Source of the DNA: Planctomycetota bacterium
GTDB lineage: Bacteria; Planctomycetota; UBA1135; GCA-002748355
Direction of reading: 5' to 3'
Assembly: GCA_011321845.1 (NCBI GenBank)
Contig: DROQ01000096.1
Coordinates: 21,181-85,180 of the forward strand
Length of the DNA: 64,000 bases
Each line of letters opens with the position of its first letter. Position 1 is the stretch's first letter. Below the pieces are notes generated by a model. The model did no database searches. It had not been told where the DNA came from and saw nothing but the letters and a program-made list of their open reading frames with translations. The position numbers were made by a program, and so were the translations under genes. Below, in pieces: positions 1-11,831 of this stretch.

Positions 1-1
1 C

Positions 2-2572
2 GCACAGGGATCGACTCTCTTCAAGAGTGATGGGACTCCAAAGGGAACCCTCTCCATCTTTTCGATCCAAGGGAACCTGGTGAACCTCACCCCCCTGGGA
101 AACAAGCTGGTCTTCGAAATCCAGGGCAATGTTTCGCTCCAAAATGGCCTGGCGATCAGTGATGGGACAAGAACGGGAACCCATGTCATCTTCCGGCCCC
201 TCTCCATGGACAGCGGAAGAGGGAATAAAGGCTTCGCAACCCTCGGATCCTTCCTACTCTTCTCCGCGGAGACCTATACCTCCGGAACCGGGAAAGAGCT
301 GTTCATCTCCGACGGCACTCCCAAGGGAACGAAACTTCTCAAAGACATCTATCCAGGAACCTATGGGTCCCAACCCAGCGACTTCGCCCGCGTCGGAAAC
401 AAGATCTACTTTGCGGCGGAAGACCCCAAATACGGAAGGGAGCTTTGGAGCAGTGACGGGACCGCAACTGGAACGGTCCTTGTCAAAGACATCGAGCCGA
501 AAAAGCGCCAAGGGTTTCCCTTTTCAAGCAAACCCACCAAGCTCCATGCCTTGGGAAACAAGCTTCTGTTCCAAGCAGCGACCCTGGACTCCGGGGAAGA
601 ACCCTGGATCAGCGATGGAACCAGGCAAGGCACCTTCCTCTTGAAAGACCTCACAAGAGGCTCAGCATCGACCAGGCTCCAAGCAATCCTGGCTTTGGGT
701 TCCCACGCCTACTTCGTGATCCCGAACCTCTCCAAGACCTACACCCTCTACCGGACGGATGGAACCACACAAGGAACGCAACCCATAACCGAGTTGGGGA
801 TTGAATGGCCCCAACCCATCAGCCTGACCCCTTACGGCAACCGCTTCCTTTTCCCTAACAAGGACTCCGCCCACGGCCTCGAGCCATGGATCGGCGATGG
901 GACCCCCCAGGGCACCAAGATCCTCGTAGACCTGGTCCTGAAACGCACCCTTACCCAAGGCTCGGATCCACGAAACTTCAGGGCGCTGGGAGACCTCCTT
1001 TACTTCTCCACTGCCCAGTTGGGGCATATCAATTCTCTCTGGAAAACGGATGTCGCCGGGCTTGGAGCCAAAAAAATCACGACCGTAAGGACGGGTGCAA
1101 GGATCCAGAAAGCGGGCGATCGAATCCTCTGGATGGAGGGAGCAAACCCAATGTGGAAACTCCTTGCGTACGATCCCAGGCAAAAAAAGATCACCCCTCT
1201 CCTGACCACCCAGGGGGCCTTCTCCGAACTCAACACCCTGGGAGAGAAGTGGTATTTCTCCGAGAAGCCCCTCAATGGGAAGACTCTCAAGTTTTGGGTA
1301 ACAGACGGCACTAAGGCCGGAACGAAACCTCTCTCCTGGATCCCGAGCGGATCCCTTGATGTTCGGTATTCCACCATTCCCTTTGGACGAAGAGCCCTCC
1401 TCATCGGCCCGATCTATCGCACCCTGCCTCAAAAAACCTTCTCCATCTGGCTTACGGATGGGAGCAAGGCTGGAACCCAGGCTCTTGCCACCATCACCTC
1501 GCCCATCCCCCTCAAATTCATCTTCCCTCAAGGTTATGCTCAATGGGGCAACGATCTTGTCTTCGCGTTCAAGATGATCGATTCCCGGTACGCATCCAAA
1601 ACCCTGCTCTTCCATACAAATGGCACGCCAGCCGGAACGAAGCTGATCAAGACCTTGGCTCAAGACAGACTTCCGCGGATCGAGGCTCTTGGGGGCAAAT
1701 TTTTCTTTTCCCTTTATGCCAGAAACACAGGAATGGAACTCTGGGTTTCAGACGGAACCCCAAAGGGGACCAAGCTCCTCAAAGATCTCCTTCCTGGACC
1801 CGCCAGTTCTTTCCCATCCTCCATGACCCGGGTGGGGAACCGAATTGTCTTCTCGGCTTATTCTCCCAACCTGGGTTGGGAGATTTATGTCAGTGATGGG
1901 ACAGCCAAGGGCACCAAGCTCCTCAAGGACATCTGGCCAGGGAAGAAGAGCGGCCTGCTGCGTTTCCTCCACATCATTCCCATTGGCTCGAGGCATGTGG
2001 CCTTCCTCGCGAATGATGGAACCTCTGGAAAGCGCCTATGGGTCACTGATGGGACCCCTTCCGGGACCAAACCGGCCAGCCGACCCTTGAAGGATGCGGA
2101 CACCAACATCGACCTGGAAAACCCCCGCTTCGCCCTCGGGAGACTCTTCTATTCTTGGGCAACCCGAGCCTATGGGAGAGAACCCTGGGCCTGGTTCCCC
2201 GGAGCGAGCGCACATGGCCATGATTTCGGATGCGGAACCGAGCCCAGCCTCGAAGCGAGCGATCCCGTCCTAGGAAGCACCATGCGTTTTGTCGGACAGC
2301 TCTCCAAAAAACAACCCGTGGCGGTGCTCATGCTCGGGCCAACGGCTCCGATTCCCCTCCGCATGCCCGGCGGCTGTTACTTGCACGTCGATCCCTACCG
2401 TCTGATCGTTCCTGTGCCGGTCCAGGCCAGGCTGGGCAAATGGAATCTGGTCGTTCCGGTTCCCAACAAACCCAGTCTCAGCGGTCTCCTGTTCCAGGCG
2501 CAGGTCCTGCACCCATTGAAAGGGGGAGGCTTCGATCTCAGCAACCCGGTGGACTGTGTTTTAGGTCGTTGA
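2..2572 (+). CDS. ELWxSDGT-repeat surface/secreted protein (5' end outside window)
   Basis: The reading frame is open from base 2, so the true start lies left of the window; a GTG at 80 is internal, because a complete repeat (LFKSDGTPKGT) precedes it. About 14 copies of a roughly 50-60 residue unit are visible, each centred on a motif like ELWVSDGTPKGTKLLKD, with some degenerate copies in the middle (SDG to TDV or TNG). Such repeats are known from secreted planctomycete and myxobacterial proteins and probably fold as beta-propeller-like blades; the ligand is unknown. The last ~110 residues form a separate domain with GCG, GGCYLHVD, NKPSLSG and QAQVL motifs that resembles the C-terminus of the exported protein at 15447-16508. 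No enzymatic motif was seen. An extracellular role in adhesion or display is inference. Confidence 0.85.
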   Translation, partial: AQGSTLFKSDGTPKGTLSIFSIQGNLVNLTPLGNKLVFEIQGNVSLQNGLAISDGTRTGTHVIFRPLSMDSGRGNKGFATLGSFLLFSAETYTSGTGKELFISDGTPKGTKLLKDIYPGTYGSQPSDFARVGNKIYFAAEDPKYGRELWSSDGTATGTVLVKDIEPKKRQGFPFSSKPTKLHALGNKLLFQAATLDSGEEPWISDGTRQGTFLLKDLTRGSASTRLQAILALGSHAYFVIPNLSKTYTLYRTDGTTQGTQPITELGIEWPQPISLTPYGNRFLFPNKDSAHGLEPWIGDGTPQGTKILVDLVLKRTLTQGSDPRNFRALGDLLYFSTAQLGHINSLWKTDVAGLGAKKITTVRTGARIQKAGDRILWMEGANPMWKLLAYDPRQKKITPLLTTQGAFSELNTLGEKWYFSEKPLNGKTLKFWVTDGTKAGTKPLSWIPSGSLDVRYSTIPFGRRALLIGPIYRTLPQKTFSIWLTDGSKAGTQALATITSPIPLKFIFPQGYAQWGNDLVFAFKMIDSRYASKTLLFHTNGTPAGTKLIKTLAQDRLPRIEALGGKFFFSLYARNTGMELWVSDGTPKGTKLLKDLLPGPASSFPSSMTRVGNRIVFSAYSPNLGWEIYVSDGTAKGTKLLKDIWPGKKSGLLRFLHIIPIGSRHVAFLANDGTSGKRLWVTDGTPSGTKPASRPLKDADTNIDLENPRFALGRLFYSWATRAYGREPWAWFPGASAHGHDFGCGTEPSLEASDPVLGSTMRFVGQLSKKQPVAVLMLGPTAPIPLRMPGGCYLHVDPYRLIVPVPVQARLGKWNLVVPVPNKPSLSGLLFQAQVLHPLKGGGFDLSNPVDCVLGR

Positions 2573-2604
2573 TGGTCTGCGCATAGAGTATAGGAGCTTC
2601 GGCG

Positions 2605-3954
2605 ATGGGTCTTTTTCTTGCCTCCATTCTCCTCTCGCTTCTTCCTCCGGCTCTTGCCCAGGAAAGAGGGTGGAAATTCTCTTGGCTTCCGGAGGATCAA
2701 ACCTTTTCCCATGTCAAGACCGTCTTCGACCTCAACTTTTTGGCCGAAAGGGTGGGAGGGGAGGATGAGACCCAAGGAAATGAATACCACCACTGGCGTA
2801 AGGTTCGCCTCCAATCAGGAAGGCTGGGAGACAAAGAAGTCAAGAAGGTCACGATCTGGAAAGAGGTTGCCGACGAAGAGAGAGGACGCATCCTCCAGTA
2901 CCGAAGCGAATCCTATTGGAACAAGAAAAAAGAACTCATCGTGCTCTACGCGGTTGAAAACGTCCAAGGGATTGAAACTCATCGAGAATACCGATGGCGG
3001 GAAGGGGGGCTCTTTTTACATGTGGGCCCTTCGGAGAAGGCGTCTTCGAAGGGGAAGAAAAGGAGACGGAAAAAACGGAGGAAGGGGGCTCCTCCCGACT
3101 GGCGACCGATTCCCACCAAGGAGCGTCCCCGCTCGCTGACCTTGTTGCTCGCTTCCTCCCCTTACTGGAACTCCGATCAGAGGGTCCGCTTTTCCCAGCT
3201 TGATCCATGGGAGGAGAAGACCAGCGAGGAGACTCTCCATCGAACCGAAAAAAAGGTCCTCCTTGGAGGCGGTATGCTTACTCGGCGCATCGAAGGAACC
3301 CAAGAAGGCGGCATCTACTATTTGGTCCGACGAAAGGATGGAGCCGCCTATGTCACAGCCCCCACGAACAAGCTGTATTACGAGTCCATCTCGGGTTACG
3401 ACGAATTGGAAGATACCCGGGAAAGGATCCGGAGCAATTCTCCCATGCAGGCCAAGGCCCACAAACTCGCCACCAACACCTGGAAAAAGAGGGGAAGCGA
3501 GCTTCGCAACGACTTTTTGGGTCTCCGCCTTCGTTCACCAAGTGGAAAAAAGTGGAGCCGCATCCAAGGGCTGAAAACCCCCTATTGCTTCGGTCTGGAA
3601 GCGCCCTCGGAGGGAGCTTCCTTTCGTATCTGGATGCGCGCCTGGGGAAACGGGGACCTTGACGAGGCCCTCTCCCAATTCAAGCACTACCTCTCCTTCC
3701 TGGTCGATTCCATGGAGGAGATCAAGATCGAGCGGACCGACTTCCTCAAGGCGCCTGCCTTCCGCTTCGCCTTCCGCGGAACAGACCTCCTCAAGGAGGA
3801 TCGCTGGTCGACCCGGATCATCGCCTTTCTCCATCGAGGGGTCTTCCTGGCTCTCGAATTTCGCGTCCTACCCTCCGAGAAAAAAGAATGGGAGAAGGAT
3901 CTCAAACGGATCGAGCGCTCCATCAAGTTTTTGAAGCCCCGGCGCACCCATTAG
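2605..3954 (+). CDS. Secreted protein of unknown function
   Basis: A 449-residue protein with an N-terminal signal peptide (hydrophobic residues 2-15, then PPALAQ). The ATG at 2605 follows AGGAG with 8-base spacing, and the gene begins 32 bases after the upstream repeat protein, so the two may be cotranscribed. Residues ~145-165 form a strongly basic tract (KGKKRRRKKRRKG). The C-terminal ~130 residues, with W, YCFGLEAP and a final charged helix, look like a Mog1/PsbP-type small alpha/beta domain; this is a weak visual impression. The secreted protein at 41362-42459 has two domains of similar layout. No catalytic motif recognised. Confidence 0.75.
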   Translation: MGLFLASILLSLLPPALAQERGWKFSWLPEDQTFSHVKTVFDLNFLAERVGGEDETQGNEYHHWRKVRLQSGRLGDKEVKKVTIWKEVADEERGRILQYRSESYWNKKKELIVLYAVENVQGIETHREYRWREGGLFLHVGPSEKASSKGKKRRRKKRRKGAPPDWRPIPTKERPRSLTLLLASSPYWNSDQRVRFSQLDPWEEKTSEETLHRTEKKVLLGGGMLTRRIEGTQEGGIYYLVRRKDGAAYVTAPTNKLYYESISGYDELEDTRERIRSNSPMQAKAHKLATNTWKKRGSELRNDFLGLRLRSPSGKKWSRIQGLKTPYCFGLEAPSEGASFRIWMRAWGNGDLDEALSQFKHYLSFLVDSMEEIKIERTDFLKAPAFRFAFRGTDLLKEDRWSTRIIAFLHRGVFLALEFRVLPSEKKEWEKDLKRIERSIKFLKPRRTH

Positions 3955-4010
3955 GTTCCCACCCATGAGGTTTTCGGGTCGGGAAGGTTGTTGGAAATCG
4001 TCGGCAGGCG

Positions 4011-5997
<1,987 letters not shown>

Positions 5998-6001
<4 letters not shown>

Positions 6002-6963
6002 GCGCCCCCTCCTACCTTCCTCGCCAGCATGTGGAGATCCTGCCCCATTCGGAGGGCGGAGACCAGTTTTGCCGGCCAAATGCAATTGCTGATCCAAAAA
6101 GGGATGCGGCGATGGGTCAAGAAGGCGACATAGGCTTCCTGCGCCTTAGCGTCGAAGTCCCCCCCCTCGATCCCGCACCAACGAAGCAGTCTCTCCTCCT
6201 GGCCCAAGCGCCGCATGAGATCGTAGATGAGGCGGGGATCCCTCCGGTCGGACCAGGTCTCATAGCCGAGGACCTTGAACCCACGGCGCAGCAGAAGCAT
6301 CTTGAGCGAGCGGGGGGAAAACAGGTTGAGGTGTTCCGGGGTCACCCCGTAGCTCCAACAGGCCCCGAACATCCGGGCCTTGAGGCAGGCATGGTTGGGT
6401 TGGGCCGTGTAAAAAACCCCACCCTCCCGCAAAAGCCCCCGCACCAGCTCGGCCACCCGGTCCGGATGGCGCAGATGCTCGAAGGTGTGGTGCATCAACA
6501 CCGCGTCAAAGCTCCCCGCCTCCAAACCCTCCTGGGCGAAGGCTCCCTCCTCCAGACTCGTCACCCGGATGTCCAGCCCCAATTCCTCCCGCCCATACTC
6601 CGCGGCCGGCACGCAGAGTTCGGTTCCCACCGCCTCCCATCCTCGCTCCCGGGCGGCGACCAGGGAAGTCCCCATGGAGCAACCCACGTCCAGAATGCGC
6701 CCCCGTGGGACGACTTTCTCGATCCGTTCGAGGATCTTGTGAAAACGCCCCAGGTTCTTTTCGTGCTCCTGGTAGGCCTCCATCGCGTGTTGCCGACTCT
6801 GCGAGTAAAACCCGTCCAGTTCCCCGGGCTCCGGGGGGTCTGCCATGCGCTGGAATCCGCAGCCCCGACATTCCTCGTAGGTATGATCCCACATGGCGAA
6901 GAGAGGAAAGAAGTCCTTCCCCCCGCAGGCAGGGCAATGGGACCGTTCCACCCGCTCGTTCAC
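5998..6963 (-). CDS. Class I SAM-dependent methyltransferase with N-terminal zinc ribbon
   Basis: A 321-residue protein. Residues 10-36 carry CPAC and CRGC pairs that look like a small zinc ribbon. The Rossmann core begins with the SAM motif ILDVGCSMGTS near residues 90-100, and the later LMHHTFEHLRHPDRVAEL and LREGGVFYTAQPN segments are typical of the Methyltransf_23 group often found in sugar or lipid modification. The C-terminal ~100 residues (HLNLFSPRSL onward) match the usual layout of these enzymes. The start overlaps the stop of the RluD-like gene (ATGA, 6960-6963) and its own stop overlaps the CDF start. Substrate unknown. Confidence 0.88.
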
Positions 6964-7991
6964 CGTCCCCGCCTCTTCTCCTCGGGGATCGCCCGGTTCT
7001 CCCGCAACCAGTCCAGGAACAGCCTCATGTCCTCGGGCAGAGGCGCTTCCCAGGCCATCCGTTCGCCTGTCACGGGGTGGGCCAACTCCAAGCGCCCCGC
7101 ATGCAGGGCCTGCCGCCCCGGCACCGGAGCCTCCTCCGGAAGCCGGATCCCCTGCACCTTGCGGGAGCGATAGACCCGGTCCCCGACGATGGAGTGATGC
7201 ACCGAGTCCAGGTGCACACGGATCTGGTGCGTGCGCCCCGTCTTGGGGCGGCAGAGAAGGAAGGTGAAATCCCGGAACCGCTCCCTCACTTCGTAATAGG
7301 TTTCCGCAGCCCGCCCATCCTTAGGGGCAACCCGAATGCGCTCCGGCCGCTTGGGGTCCCGCTCCAAAGGAGCCGTGATCCAGTCCGAGAAGAAACGGGG
7401 CTCCCCGAAGACAATGGCCAAATACTCCTTCTGGACCTCCCGGTCGTGGAATTGCCGCTGCAGGGCGCGCATGGCGGGAATGGTTTTGGCGAGGATCATG
7501 ACCCCCGAGGTCTCCCGATCGAGGCGATGCACAATCCCGGGCCGCGCCTCCCCGGGTGGAGAAGGGAGGACCGAACCGCAGTGGGCACAGGCCATGTCCG
7601 AGACCGTCACCCGACGCTCCCCAGCGCCGGGATGGCAGACCAGCCCCGCCTCCTTGTCGATGACAAGGATGTCCTCATCCTCGTAGAGCGGTTGCAGAGG
7701 AGGGATGTCCCCCACGCGCTCCGGGGGCAGCTCACTGGACTCGTAATAGGCAACCCGAACGACCTCCCCCTCCCGCAGTCGCGTCGAAGGCGCAGGGGGA
7801 GGTTGGCCCTCGACCTCCACCCGCCCCTCCCGAATCAGCTTTTGGAGCCAGGCGCGGCTGGACTCTTCGAATCTCCGAGCCAGCAATTGGTCCAGGCGCA
7901 TCCCAGCCTCCTCGGCACCCACCTGGATCCCGACAGCCCCTGCCCAGCTCACCTTTTGCTTGTCCTCGCTCACAGCGTCCTCAGGTCTCAT
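6960..7991 (-). CDS. rluD: RluD-like 23S rRNA pseudouridine synthase
   Basis: Converts uridines of large-subunit rRNA to pseudouridine. The ATG at 7991 gives 343 residues, normal for RluC/RluD enzymes; the frame stays open for another 175 codons upstream, but that part has no domain and overlaps the promoter region and start of the divergent HD-GYP gene. An N-terminal S4 RNA-binding domain (residues ~31-85, MRLDQLLARRFEESSRAWL) precedes the catalytic domain with PGIVHRLDRETSG; the nucleophilic Asp is D158. The family motif GRTHQIRVHL follows. A CAHC pair (residues ~135-138) is an unusual insert. First gene of the RluD-methyltransferase-CDF-hemB operon. RluC-type specificity cannot be excluded. 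Confidence 0.93.
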   Translation of the reverse strand: MRPEDAVSEDKQKVSWAGAVGIQVGAEEAGMRLDQLLARRFEESSRAWLQKLIREGRVEVEGQPPPAPSTRLREGEVVRVAYYESSELPPERVGDIPPLQPLYEDEDILVIDKEAGLVCHPGAGERRVTVSDMACAHCGSVLPSPPGEARPGIVHRLDRETSGVMILAKTIPAMRALQRQFHDREVQKEYLAIVFGEPRFFSDWITAPLERDPKRPERIRVAPKDGRAAETYYEVRERFRDFTFLLCRPKTGRTHQIRVHLDSVHHSIVGDRVYRSRKVQGIRLPEEAPVPGRQALHAGRLELAHPVTGERMAWEAPLPEDMRLFLDWLRENRAIPEEKRRGR

Positions 7992-8171
7992 GCACCAGCC
8001 CGGGAACGCTAACAACCCTCGCCCTCCGGGGCCAGCCCAATCGGGCGGACCATTCAGACAGAGCTTGCGGGTATAGCATTTTCGGTTAGAGTTTGGGGTC
8101 GAGGCCAGAGACTCCATCACAGCGAGAAAACGCGGAGTTCCAAAGCCCATATCCAACCTGGGAGGATCTTT

Positions 8172-9224
8172 TTGGAAGGAATGGAAGGGATCAGCGTTCT
8201 TCTGGTCGACGACGAAAAACACCTCGCCCGCAACATCGGAAAATGGTTCCAGTCCAAGGGCTGCCGAGTCCACACGGCTTTTGAACTCGAAGAGGCCCTC
8301 AGCGCCCTGGAAGCCCTCCCGGAGCTGGACCTGCTGATCACCGATGTCTACCTGCAGGCGGGCAGGGCCACCCCGGGGGGACAGATTCTCGCCAAATACT
8401 GCGCCGAGAAACGCCCCAACCTCCCCGTCATCCTCTTGACAGGCAAGCCCTCCATGGATCTCGCCATCGCCGGGATCCGGACGCACGCCTTCGATTTTTT
8501 GACCAAACCCGTGCACATGCCGACCCTATGGAGGCGAGCCCAAAAAGCGATTACCGAAATGCGGCTCCGGGCCCGACTCTCCGAGCTGGAGCGGGACAAC
8601 AAGCTCCTTTCGGCCATTCTCCCCAACGCGATCGAGGCCAAAGACCCCACGACAAGGGGGCATTCGGACCGGGTGGTCCGTTACGCGGACACCCTCGCCA
8701 TCAAATCTGGGGTCGGGGAAGAGGAGCGCCGGGACCTGCGCCTTGCCGCCAGACTGCACGATGTAGGAAAAATAGGCATCCCTGAGGCCATTTTGACCAA
8801 ACCGGGTCCTCTGGACCGCGAGGAGCGCCTTGTGATCCAGCAGCATCCCGAGATCGGGTTCAAGATCATCGAACCCCTCAAGGACTTCCCAAGAGTCCGG
8901 GATTGGGTCTACCAGCACCACGAGCGCTGGGACGGCAGGGGTTACCCCCAAGGTCTGAAGGGCGAGGAGGTTGCGCTCCCTGGACGCATCCTGATCCTCG
9001 CCGAAGTCTACGATGCCCTCGCCACGACGAGGTCCTACAAGAAACCCTGGAGCAACGAAAAGATCGCCGACTTCTTCGAGGAGGAGGCAGGCCACCACTT
9101 TGATCCCGATTTGGGAAAAATTGTGGCCGAAGGAGTCCGAGAGAAAGGTCAAGATTTTTTTCAAGCCTTTTCTGGCAATTCTGAGCAGGAAGGGGGACAG
9201 ACCCTCTCTTCCCCGGCGCAATGA
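8172..9224 (+). CDS. Response regulator with HD-GYP domain (c-di-GMP phosphodiesterase)
   Basis: A 350-residue two-domain regulator. The receiver (residues ~7-125) has the acidic pair D13/D14, phospho-acceptor D58 (LLITDVY), T90 and K112 (TKP). A short coiled linker leads to an HD-GYP domain with HD at 196-197 (RLHDVGKIGIPEAILTKPG) and HHERWDGRGYP at 249-259, the full set expected for active c-di-GMP hydrolysis. The TTG at 8172 is preceded by GGAGGA at good distance; the ATG at 8181 is an alternative that removes three residues. No histidine kinase is adjacent. Given the motility island 35 kb away, control of the swimming/sessile switch is plausible but inferred. Confidence 0.93.
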   Translation: MEGMEGISVLLVDDEKHLARNIGKWFQSKGCRVHTAFELEEALSALEALPELDLLITDVYLQAGRATPGGQILAKYCAEKRPNLPVILLTGKPSMDLAIAGIRTHAFDFLTKPVHMPTLWRRAQKAITEMRLRARLSELERDNKLLSAILPNAIEAKDPTTRGHSDRVVRYADTLAIKSGVGEEERRDLRLAARLHDVGKIGIPEAILTKPGPLDREERLVIQQHPEIGFKIIEPLKDFPRVRDWVYQHHERWDGRGYPQGLKGEEVALPGRILILAEVYDALATTRSYKKPWSNEKIADFFEEEAGHHFDPDLGKIVAEGVREKGQDFFQAFSGNSEQEGGQTLSSPAQ

Positions 9225-9501
9225 CCTCCTTGCGGTCTTTACCCGCCGGGACCCTTCTTGTAACCTAGCTTCCTTCTCTAGCTATTCGGTCGGGTTGCCC
9301 CCCCTCCAAGGCTGTGGATTAAGAGCCCTTTTTTTCCGCTCTGACGTGTCCTTAGAACGTTTCCCCTAGACCTCCTCCAGGAGATGGTCGGATTCAGACT
9401 TTCTTCCTGGAAGTTTTTCTTTTGAGGTTCCCTGGAGAGGCGACCACGAGGCAAACAGCGGGAATTCAGGGAGAAACCTTCTTACCGAGATCCAACGAAT
9501 C

Positions 9502-11763
9502 ATGGTCCGACGTCTTCCCTCGGTCTTCCCCATTCGAGCCCCCTTGACAGGCCTTTGCTCCACGCTGCTCCTGGCCGCGACCCTCCCCACGGTGGTGTTT
9601 CCTACCCCTGCCTGGGCCCAAGGAAAGAAGAAGGAATACAGGTTCGAACTCCCCAAGGGGTATCCCCGAGACCTTGTCCTGATTCCTGGTGGACCTGTCC
9701 ATCTCGGAATCGATGGAAAAAAAGACCTGGAGCCCATCGCCGAACTGCATGCCAAGGGTCGTGAAGCGGAACTCAAAAAGGCCCGGAGGATTCAGGCCAG
9801 GGAGCTGGGGGACGAGAGGATCTTCCTACCTTCCTTCTTCATCGGGAAGCACGAGGTCACCAACGCCCAATTCAGGGCCTACGTCCTGGCCCACCAGACC
9901 AAGAAGAAGGTCATGCGGGATGGCAAAGAGGTCACCATCACCATCAACCAGGTCCGATTCCCCTTCGACTGGTGGCCCCGAAAAAACCAGGACAAACAGC
10001 GCAAGCTGTATTACGCCAAGAACAAGGTGAGCAAGGCACCCCCCTTCCGCCCCATCGAATTCTGGAAGACCAACTACCAGGAACTGGAATGGAAGATGCC
10101 CAAGGGCAGGGAGAACTATCCGGCGCGCTACATCTCCTACCGCGAAGCGCTTGGCTACTGCCGCTGGGCTGGACTCCGCCTCCCCACGGAACCCGAGTGG
10201 AACCGGGCACTGCGGGGTGACAAAAGCGATCGCCTCCTCTGGGGCAAGGATTGGAAGTCCGCCAAGACCCTGGAGAGGTTGGGCTATGACAAGAAACGGA
10301 ACCGGAGACTCCGTCCTGTCTGTCACGCGCCGGAATCCAAGTCGATCTTCGGCGTCGAAGACCTCCTGGGCGGGGTATGGGAATGGACCCAGTCTCCCTT
10401 CAAACCCTTTTCCGGCTTTGATTCCGCCTTCCGCTCCTACAACCGCGAGCTGAAGAGGCGCAAGAACCCCGTCCTCTTCCCCCCCACCTTCGACCCCACT
10501 AAGAGAGTCTGCCTCGGGGGCTCCTACGTCACAGCCTTACACCAGCCCATCCTCGCCTTTACCACGACGGCTCGTCTCGCCAAGGATCAGAGCGTTCTCT
10601 TCGAGGACCTGGGATTCCGCGTTGCCAAGTCCCCGCAACCGGGTTTCGACGCCTCCATCATCTGGGCGCTCGACCTCAACTCCGAACACATCGGGGAACG
10701 GGACATCGACCTGCCCAAGCGCAGTGAACTCTCCCGCCTGGAGCGTGGCCAGAAACTGACCTTCGAGCAGCGTGGAATCGAGCGCTGGGATCTGGACCAG
10801 GAGAACCCGGAGATCATCCGGTCCTACCACATGGTCTCCATCGTCCCCGTTCGCGAGCTGCCCTACACCAAGGAAAAGGAGTTTCTGGTTCGAACCTCCC
10901 AGATCGGCGACAAGAAGCACGTCGGTGCGCCCATCGCGGTGGTCTTCAGCTCCGAGACCATCAAGGTCAAGCAACCCACCCTCCCCGTGGGCAAACCCAG
11001 CATGGTGGCCCTCGAGAAAGGCATTTACTCCATTCACTTCCGTGGCGCGGGCCTCCCCCGGGAGTTGGAGGTCGCCCTGGGCGCCGGAGCCAAGTATCTC
11101 AAGCTCCACAAGAAACGCCCCAGCGTCGAGGCTCGAGAAGCCGCCGAGAAGGCCAAGGCCGAAGCGGAAGCCAAGAAGAAGGGCAAGTCCGTCAGCAAGA
11201 AGGCCAAGAAAAAGAAGGCTCCTAAGAAGCGCAAGAAAAAGACCCGCAAACCCAAAAGGAAGAGGTCCAAGAAGAAATCCAAGAAGCAGAGCAAGAAGGA
11301 GATCAGCGCCACCCTCAAGCTCATCGCAAAGAATTGGGAGCCCGTTGTCGACCGCTACGGCATGACGGACGAGGACATCAAGAACTATGGTTCCAAAAAG
11401 CTCCCCAAGACCATGGTCCTAAAACCGGGGAACCTGCGGGTCCCCACGGACCGGGCCATCCTCCTCTTCCGGGACAACAATGGGCAATACGTGGCTTGGA
11501 CGCCCTACTCCAAGGCGATCATCCGCCAGGCGACCCGAAACAATCCTCCCAGCCTCCAGATGAACGCCGGCAACAACAGCCTGATCTATCGCGGGGGGCC
11601 ACGGATCAAGCCCTCGGCCTTCCGCTTCCAGTTCGAGATTCCCTTGATCCTCGAGGACGGAACCTTGGACGAGAGCTGGATCAGCAAGAACCCCATCGAA
11701 AGCATGGGGAAGGGTCAAAAAAAAATTAAAGGCCCGAGCTTCAGCCCGAAACGACGAAAATAA
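9502..11763 (+). CDS. Secreted formylglycine-generating-enzyme-like (FGE-sulfatase domain) protein with lysine-rich tract
   Basis: A 753-residue exported protein; residues 1-39 are a long signal peptide ending PAWAQ. Residues ~50-375 form an FGE/SUMF1-fold domain: LVLIPGG, FFIGKHEVTNAQF, YCRWAGLRLPTEPEWNRA, LLGGVWEWTQ and VCLGGSY. The catalytic cysteines of true FGE enzymes were not recognised, so this is more likely a binding or structural member of the fold. Residues ~547-601 are overwhelmingly lysine, arginine, alanine and serine, like a histone-H1 tail, which is odd for a secreted protein. The last ~150 residues are a separate region. No Shine-Dalgarno is obvious. The 277-base gap before the gene shows no other feature. 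Confidence 0.85.
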   Translation: MVRRLPSVFPIRAPLTGLCSTLLLAATLPTVVFPTPAWAQGKKKEYRFELPKGYPRDLVLIPGGPVHLGIDGKKDLEPIAELHAKGREAELKKARRIQARELGDERIFLPSFFIGKHEVTNAQFRAYVLAHQTKKKVMRDGKEVTITINQVRFPFDWWPRKNQDKQRKLYYAKNKVSKAPPFRPIEFWKTNYQELEWKMPKGRENYPARYISYREALGYCRWAGLRLPTEPEWNRALRGDKSDRLLWGKDWKSAKTLERLGYDKKRNRRLRPVCHAPESKSIFGVEDLLGGVWEWTQSPFKPFSGFDSAFRSYNRELKRRKNPVLFPPTFDPTKRVCLGGSYVTALHQPILAFTTTARLAKDQSVLFEDLGFRVAKSPQPGFDASIIWALDLNSEHIGERDIDLPKRSELSRLERGQKLTFEQRGIERWDLDQENPEIIRSYHMVSIVPVRELPYTKEKEFLVRTSQIGDKKHVGAPIAVVFSSETIKVKQPTLPVGKPSMVALEKGIYSIHFRGAGLPRELEVALGAGAKYLKLHKKRPSVEAREAAEKAKAEAEAKKKGKSVSKKAKKKKAPKKRKKKTRKPKRKRSKKKSKKQSKKEISATLKLIAKNWEPVVDRYGMTDEDIKNYGSKKLPKTMVLKPGNLRVPTDRAILLFRDNNGQYVAWTPYSKAIIRQATRNNPPSLQMNAGNNSLIYRGGPRIKPSAFRFQFEIPLILEDGTLDESWISKNPIESMGKGQKKIKGPSFSPKRRK

Positions 11764-11787
11764 TCGAGAGTCTTGCCCCCCTTCCAA

Positions 11788-11818
11788 GGTGTTTCCGCCA
11801 AGTCTCCCGGCGGACACC
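11788..11818. terminator. Hairpin between convergent genes (likely bidirectional terminator)
   Basis: GGTGTTTCCGCC and GGCGGACACC pair as a 10-bp stem with a 2-base bulge and a 9-base loop. The hairpin sits between the FGE-like gene (ends 11763, plus strand) and the kinase gene (ends 11832, minus strand). There is no T-run, so termination is inferred from position and stem strength. Confidence 0.5.
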
Positions 11819-11831
11819 AGATCCGGAAGGA

